Positions 60,196 through 64,000 of a stretch of 64,000 bases of DNA are shown one piece after another. The position numbers and the translations under genes were made by a program. Source of the DNA: Occultella glacieicola (GTDB taxonomy: Bacteria > Actinomycetota > Actinomycetes > Actinomycetales > Beutenbergiaceae); the NCBI RefSeq assembly GCF_004353825.1, contig NZ_SMNA01000007.1, positions 278,303 to 342,302 on the forward strand, given 5' to 3'. The notes beneath the pieces were generated by a model. That model was given only the letters and a program-made list of their open reading frames with translations. It did not search any database and had not been told where the DNA came from. Each line of letters opens with the position of its first letter. Within the stretch, counting starts at the first letter, position 1.

Positions 60196-61608
60196 GTGAG
60201 CACCTCGGCACCCGCTCGCCTGTTCCTCGCGGTCGTCGACGGACCCGACCGGGCGGACATCTCGGTGTCGCCGGACGCACTCGTCGGGGAGGTGCTGCGC
60301 GCCCGTGGTGCGGACCCGGACCGGGTGCTCGCGGTCTCGTCCTCCGGAAACGTCCTCGACGTCGACGACCCGATCGGACGTCACCTCGGCAACGGAGGCG
60401 TGTTGTGGCTGGTGGGCGGCGGCACGGCCGGCCCGGCCACCGGTCGGGACACGTCCACCGGGCGACGGCCCCGGCAGGTGCGGCGCCGAACCCCCACGGG
60501 CAGCGCCGGTTGGCTGGCCTGCGTCGCGGTCACCGCGGCGTGTGCCGTCCTGGTGCTCATCCACTCGCTGTCGGTTGGGACCGGGTCGGGGGTGCTCACC
60601 GACCCGTTCCGGTATGCGGTCGCCGCCCTGCTGGCGGCGGGCGCCGTGGTCCTGGCCCTGCGTCGAAGCGGTGACCAGGGTGGCACCACCGTGGCCGGCT
60701 CGCACCTGGTCGACGAGACGATCCTCGGCCCGATCCTCGCGTTCACCGCCGGGTTCCTGCTCGCGCCGCCGGACCTCTACGCCGCCCTGCGGCTGGCCGT
60801 CATGATCGGCATGGTCGCAGGTGCCTCGATCGCCTCCCTCCGGCTCGCGGTGAGCACCTACCACCAGGACGCGTCCACGGCCGTGGCGTCCGTGCTCACG
60901 ACGGCATGGGTGTCCCTGGCCGTGCTGTTCGGGCTCGCTCTGCTGCTCGACGTGCCCATCCACGTCGCCCCCGCGCTCATCCTCGGCGCGGTCCCGCTGA
61001 TGTTGCGCGCGATGCCGAGCGCGTCGATCGCGGTCCCGGACGAGCAACTGCTGGACCTGTCCTTCGTGGCCCGGACGGCCACCTCGGTCCGCGGCCGAGC
61101 CCCCAGGCCGCCCGGACGCGTGCAGTGGCAGCAGGTCGAGCGATCGGTCCGGTACGCGGAGCGGCGCAAGGCGGCCGGCCTCGGGATCTCGAGTGCGCTG
61201 GTGGTGCTGATGGCGCCGCCGGTCCTGGCGGCGTACGAACCGGGCACCATCACCGGGTGGGCCACGCTCGCCCTGTTCGCGTTCCTGGTCATCACGCTGG
61301 GTCTCGGACCCCGCTCCTACCGGGGCGTCGTCGAAAAGTCCGCGCCGCGGTTCGCGCTGCTGGTGCTGCTCGTCGAGATCGCGTGGACGGCCCGGGTGGC
61401 CCCGGACGCCGGCCTGTGGTCCCTTGTGGTCATCGGAGCCGGACTCGGGATCGCCCTGCTCACGATGGCCATCGTGACCGGGTGGCGCTCGGTGAAGTGG
61501 TCCCGTGCGGGCGACGTCATCGAGGGAATCGCCATCGTCTTCGTGATGCCTGCGGCACTCCTGGCCGCGGGGGTCCTCGAGGGCATGCAGACCGTGGCCG
61601 CCGGTTAG
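60196..61608 (+). CDS. eccD: Type VII secretion membrane protein EccD
   Basis: 470 residues. The N-terminal 75 residues form the ubiquitin-like YukD domain (ARLFLAVVDGPDRADISVS opening, LDVDDPIGRHL). A basic linker follows (RRPRQVRRRTPTG), then eleven hydrophobic helices to the C-terminus. EccD makes the central membrane pore ring of type VII secretion. The start is GTG at 60196 with GGGGGG closely upstream; earlier in-frame codons lie beyond the likely promoter. Followed by the RDD-FHA gene after 39 bases. Confidence 0.9.
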   Translation: MSTSAPARLFLAVVDGPDRADISVSPDALVGEVLRARGADPDRVLAVSSSGNVLDVDDPIGRHLGNGGVLWLVGGGTAGPATGRDTSTGRRPRQVRRRTPTGSAGWLACVAVTAACAVLVLIHSLSVGTGSGVLTDPFRYAVAALLAAGAVVLALRRSGDQGGTTVAGSHLVDETILGPILAFTAGFLLAPPDLYAALRLAVMIGMVAGASIASLRLAVSTYHQDASTAVASVLTTAWVSLAVLFGLALLLDVPIHVAPALILGAVPLMLRAMPSASIAVPDEQLLDLSFVARTATSVRGRAPRPPGRVQWQQVERSVRYAERRKAAGLGISSALVVLMAPPVLAAYEPGTITGWATLALFAFLVITLGLGPRSYRGVVEKSAPRFALLVLLVEIAWTARVAPDAGLWSLVVIGAGLGIALLTMAIVTGWRSVKWSRAGDVIEGIAIVFVMPAALLAAGVLEGMQTVAAG

Positions 61609-61647
61609 TATGCCCGGGGCAGGCGAGGGCGAGTTGAGGGGACGTTG

Positions 61648-63477
61648 ATGTCGGTCGAGGCAACCGAACGCCCGGCCTGGGCGAGGCACACTGGCGCTGG
61701 CGCGACTGCGCCGGGTTCGGCTCGTCAGCCGGGCGGCCGGCGGGTCCCGTCGGGGGTGGGGCGTCGCCTGCTCGCGTACGCGGTGGACCTCCTCGCGGTC
61801 GCGGCGCTCGTCGCGGCGGTCTTCGTGCCGACCCGCAGCGTCGTGCTCGCCGGCGTCGTCGCCGTCGAGGCGATCGTGGCCCTGGTGCTCTGGGAGGCGC
61901 GGACCGGGCGCACCCTCGGCAAGAGCCTGCTCGGCCTCCGGGCCGCCCAGGTCGACGGCCCCTATGCACCGGGCCTCGGCCGGGAACTGATCCGAGCGGC
62001 ACTGCTCGGGGCGGCCCACCTGGTGGCATTCGTCGGCCAGTTCATCCTGATCGCGACGGCCGCCGCGGATCGCTCCGGACGCGGCCAGGCCGTGCACGAC
62101 CGGGCGGCCCGCACCGCGGTGCTGGACCTGCGTCCGGAAGCGGCTGCCGCGCCGGCACCGGTCCCGAGCCTGGCGCCGATGCCGCAGACCCAGGCACCCG
62201 GCGGCTGGAGCGGGGGGGTCCCGACACCGACGCCGCCGTCGAGCCACGCCGGGATGCCGCCGGCGTGGGCCGCGGGGTCCGCTCAGGTCGCCGCTCCCAC
62301 CGCACCCGCGGCGGCCGCCGGTTCCGTGCCGACCGGCCCCTCCGGTGGGGTCGGTGGCGGCCCGCGACCGAGCGGGATCCCCGGGCCGGCCCCGGTCGCG
62401 CCCTGGGACCGTCCTCGCGGCCCGATGCCCGCGCCGGGCACCGGGGCGTCGGGGGCCACGGGCGCACCGTCGGTGCCCGCCGCACCGCCGTACCAGGGCG
62501 TCCCGGCCACCGGGGACGTCCGCCGACCGCAACCCGGACAGCCGGGCGGGCAGCAGCCCCAGCCCGGCCGACCCCAGCAGCCGCAGCAGGGACAACCGCA
62601 GTACGGACAGCCACGGCAACCGCAGCCCGGACAACCGCAGCCAGGACAACCGCAGCCCGGACAACCGCAGTACGGCCGGCCACCGGAGGGGCAATCTCGA
62701 CCCGGCCAGGGGCAACCGCAATCCGGCGAGTACGGCCGGCCCGGGGCCTACGGGCCGCCGGCCGCTCGGCCGCAGACTCCGGGCGGGATGCCGTCCGGGG
62801 GCCCGGCGCAGCGGGACCCGCGTGGACCGGTCGCCGGCACCCCGGCCGCGTACGCCCCGCCCGCGACCGGTCGGCCCGGTCCCACGCAGCCCGCTCCCGG
62901 CGGCCCGACCGGCACACCGGACCAAGCGGACGGCGCGGGCGGACGCCGGGCTCGCCGAGCCGCGCAGGCCGCGTCCCGCGAGAGCTCCGCGGCCCTCCCG
63001 GCACCGGGTGCCGGCGACGCCTCGGCGCAGTTGCCGGAGCACACCTTCTTCCCGCGCGCGGCCGAGCCGGCACAGGTTCCGGGCCTGACCGACGCCCCCG
63101 ACGCCGGTGCCGGGTCCGACCGACGGGGCGGTTCGCCGTCGGCGGTGTACGTGCTCACCATGGACGACGGCGCGACCGTCACCGTGACCGGATCCGGCCT
63201 GCTCGGCAGGCGGCCGCAGGCGCCGGCGGGTGAGCGTTACGACCATCTGGTGGCGATCGACGACCCGGGCCGTTCGCTCTCGCGGACGCACGCCCGGATC
63301 GGGATCGAGGACGGGGAACTCTGGGTCGAGGACCGGGGCTCGGCGAACGGCACGCTGGTCGTCGCACCGGACGGCACGCAGGCCCGTGCCTTCCCCGGCA
63401 AGCGGGTCGTCGTCCCGGAGGACGGCTCGATCGAGCTCGGCGAGCGGGTCATCACCGTCGCCCGCTGGGAGAGCTGA
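61648..63477 (+). CDS. RDD-family membrane domain fused to a C-terminal FHA domain
   Basis: 609 residues. Residues about 38-150 are an RDD-type membrane domain: VGRRLLAYAVDLLAV, then helices, with GRTLGKSLLGLRAAQ. A Pro/Gln/Gly/Ala-rich linker runs from about 165 to 500 and includes PQPGQ repeats from 15-bp tandem units. The FHA domain (about 510-605) shows GLLGRRPQAP, SLSRTHARI and the phosphothreonine-loop pattern DRGSANGT. FHA domains bind phosphothreonine, so Ser/Thr kinase control of secretion is possible (inference). The start is ATG with GAGGGGAC upstream. Confidence 0.85.
   Translation: MSVEATERPAWARHTGAGATAPGSARQPGGRRVPSGVGRRLLAYAVDLLAVAALVAAVFVPTRSVVLAGVVAVEAIVALVLWEARTGRTLGKSLLGLRAAQVDGPYAPGLGRELIRAALLGAAHLVAFVGQFILIATAAADRSGRGQAVHDRAARTAVLDLRPEAAAAPAPVPSLAPMPQTQAPGGWSGGVPTPTPPSSHAGMPPAWAAGSAQVAAPTAPAAAAGSVPTGPSGGVGGGPRPSGIPGPAPVAPWDRPRGPMPAPGTGASGATGAPSVPAAPPYQGVPATGDVRRPQPGQPGGQQPQPGRPQQPQQGQPQYGQPRQPQPGQPQPGQPQPGQPQYGRPPEGQSRPGQGQPQSGEYGRPGAYGPPAARPQTPGGMPSGGPAQRDPRGPVAGTPAAYAPPATGRPGPTQPAPGGPTGTPDQADGAGGRRARRAAQAASRESSAALPAPGAGDASAQLPEHTFFPRAAEPAQVPGLTDAPDAGAGSDRRGGSPSAVYVLTMDDGATVTVTGSGLLGRRPQAPAGERYDHLVAIDDPGRSLSRTHARIGIEDGELWVEDRGSANGTLVVAPDGTQARAFPGKRVVVPEDGSIELGERVITVARWES
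62623..62667 (+). repeat. 15-bp tandem repeat (3 units) inside the RDD-FHA linker
   Basis: Units at 62623-62637, 62638-62652 and 62653-62667 read CAGCCCGGACAACCG with one substitution in the middle copy; each encodes Q-P-G-Q-P. More degenerate relatives extend from about 62525 to 62720. Confidence 0.8.
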
Positions 63478-63531
63478 CCGGCCAGCCGGACGGGTCCGGT
63501 GGGTACGTGGCTCACGCCGGCGGCGGGCAGT

Positions 63532-63570
63532 CGAACGCCCCGCCGACCACTCGGGTCGACGGGGCGTTCG
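63532..63570. terminator. Hairpin between the RDD-FHA gene and the glycine-rich gene
   Basis: Perfect 11-bp arms CGAACGCCCCG / CGGGGCGTTCG with a 17-base loop that can fold further. The flanking genes converge here, so it may stop both transcripts. Confidence 0.7.
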
Positions 63571-63615
63571 GCTGCCTGGGTGTGTGCGCTCAGTGGGCCC
63601 GAGCGCGTCCGCGGC

Positions 63616-64000
63616 TCACCACTTCGGGTCGAACTCCTCCTCCGGAGGCAGGTCCGGTAGCTCGGCGTCCCGGGAGCCGGCGTTCGCGGCCGCGCCGAGG
63701 TCGGGCGTGACGCCCTCGTCCTCGAGATCCTCGGCCAGCAGGCCGAGACCGTTGCCCTTCCTGCGCTTCTTGTCCTTCCCGCCGCCGGCTCCGGCCCCGC
63801 CCATCAGTCCGGCACCGGCGCCTCCGCGGCCGCCTCCCCGGCCACCTGCGTTCGGTCCGGACTGGCCACCGGGGGCGCCACGTCCGCTGCGTCCACCGGG
63901 TCCACCGCGGCCACCGGCCCCACCGGCCGCGCCGCCCAGCGGCACACCGCCGATGCCGACGCCGCCGCCCGGGCCACCGGCGAGCCGACCGGCCGCGCCG
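63616..64000 (-). CDS. Glycine-rich protein, C-terminal part (5' end outside window), possibly type VII secretion-associated
   Basis: The frame is open to the right edge; 127 complete codons before the stop are present. They form a Gly/Ala/Arg/Pro-rich region (GGRGGGRGGAGAG and similar), a basic patch KDKKRRKGNG, and an acidic end with PDLPPEEEFDPKW. This looks like the disordered tail of a larger protein; tails of this kind occur on proteins with an N-terminal WXG100/PPE-like domain in type VII loci. I cannot see that domain, so the assignment rests on position only. Confidence 0.5.
   Translation of the reverse strand, partial: GAAGRLAGGPGGGVGIGGVPLGGAAGGAGGRGGPGGRSGRGAPGGQSGPNAGGRGGGRGGAGAGLMGGAGAGGGKDKKRRKGNGLGLLAEDLEDEGVTPDLGAAANAGSRDAELPDLPPEEEFDPKW

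Noticed and set aside
62525..62720. Possible CRISPR-like or VNTR array
   Set aside because: Units are 15 bp, contiguous and in frame, and encode a QPGQP linker; there are no spacers and no cas genes anywhere in the window.
59962..63291. Open minus-strand reading frame continuing about 1100 codons upstream of eccC, antisense to eccD and the RDD-FHA gene
   Set aside because: It is Arg/Pro/Ala-rich without any domain, as expected for an antisense frame in high-GC DNA. The ATG at 59961 has a good Shine-Dalgarno and begins the normal EccC N-terminus.
1..64000. tRNA, rRNA, insertion sequences, prophage genes, attachment sites
   Set aside because: Intergenic gaps are short and I saw no cloverleaf, no rRNA sequence, no transposase or integrase motif and no terminal repeats flanking a block. 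The excisionase-like HTH gene at 14048 belongs to the conserved bS22 context and not to an integrated element.

Overview
The window is one contiguous piece of a high-GC actinobacterial chromosome with dense, mostly single-copy housekeeping genes. It shows no insertion sequence, prophage, tRNA, rRNA or CRISPR array. Menaquinone as the quinone, a fused 1329-residue EccC, the HTH-bS22 gene pair, DisA/RadA and frequent leaderless TAnnnT starts all point to Actinobacteria. A Micrococcales-type genome (relatives of Cellulomonadaceae or Beutenbergiaceae) is my best guess, but genus cannot be read from the sequence.

Layout. Positions 1-9515 hold the end of a SorC-type regulator, an ArgA-like acetyltransferase, mutY, a LysR-like effector-domain protein divergent from a DUF5997 gene, the radA-disA pair, and a nitrilase-fold protein that appears to have lost its catalytic residues. 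Positions 9557-22121 hold proC, the TrkA/TrkH potassium system, an AcuC-type deacetylase, an HTH gene and the 32-residue ribosomal protein bS22 (14451-14549), a SerB-like HAD phosphatase, a glutaredoxin-like protein, a divergent YceI/MarR pair, and a five-gene cytochrome c maturation operon (histidine phosphatase, ResA-like, CcdA, ResB, CcsB).

Positions 22153-36929 carry most of the menaquinone pathway (menA, menE, menB, menC, menD, menF, menG). Between them lie a DUF3048 lipoprotein, a flavin/F420-type LLM oxidoreductase, a CPA1 Na+/H+ antiporter and an HtrA-type protease. Positions 37157-55779 are one long operon: a geranylgeranyl-reductase family enzyme (MenJ-like), the fourteen genes nuoA-nuoN of complex I, and a polyprenyl diphosphate synthase that probably makes the menaquinone tail. 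Quinone synthesis, quinone reduction and cytochrome c assembly therefore lie in one respiratory neighbourhood.

Positions 55972-64000 are part of a type VII secretion locus. eccC is on the minus strand and divergent from eccD, which is followed by an RDD-FHA fusion gene and a convergent glycine-rich gene cut by the window edge. The order proC, HTH, bS22, serB-like, glutaredoxin-like, ccs operon, men genes and prenyl synthase resembles my memory of Mycobacterium tuberculosis Rv0500-Rv0562, so the backbone looks ancient, with nuo and other genes inserted.

The less expected signals are mostly small. They are several intergenic palindromes of different families, two divergent leaderless promoters whose -10 hexamers share two bases, a DtxR/IdeR-like box before the menJ-nuo operon, an insertion of about 60 residues in NuoG, and the degenerate nitrilase-fold protein. 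I found no gene cluster that I would confidently call a new system.
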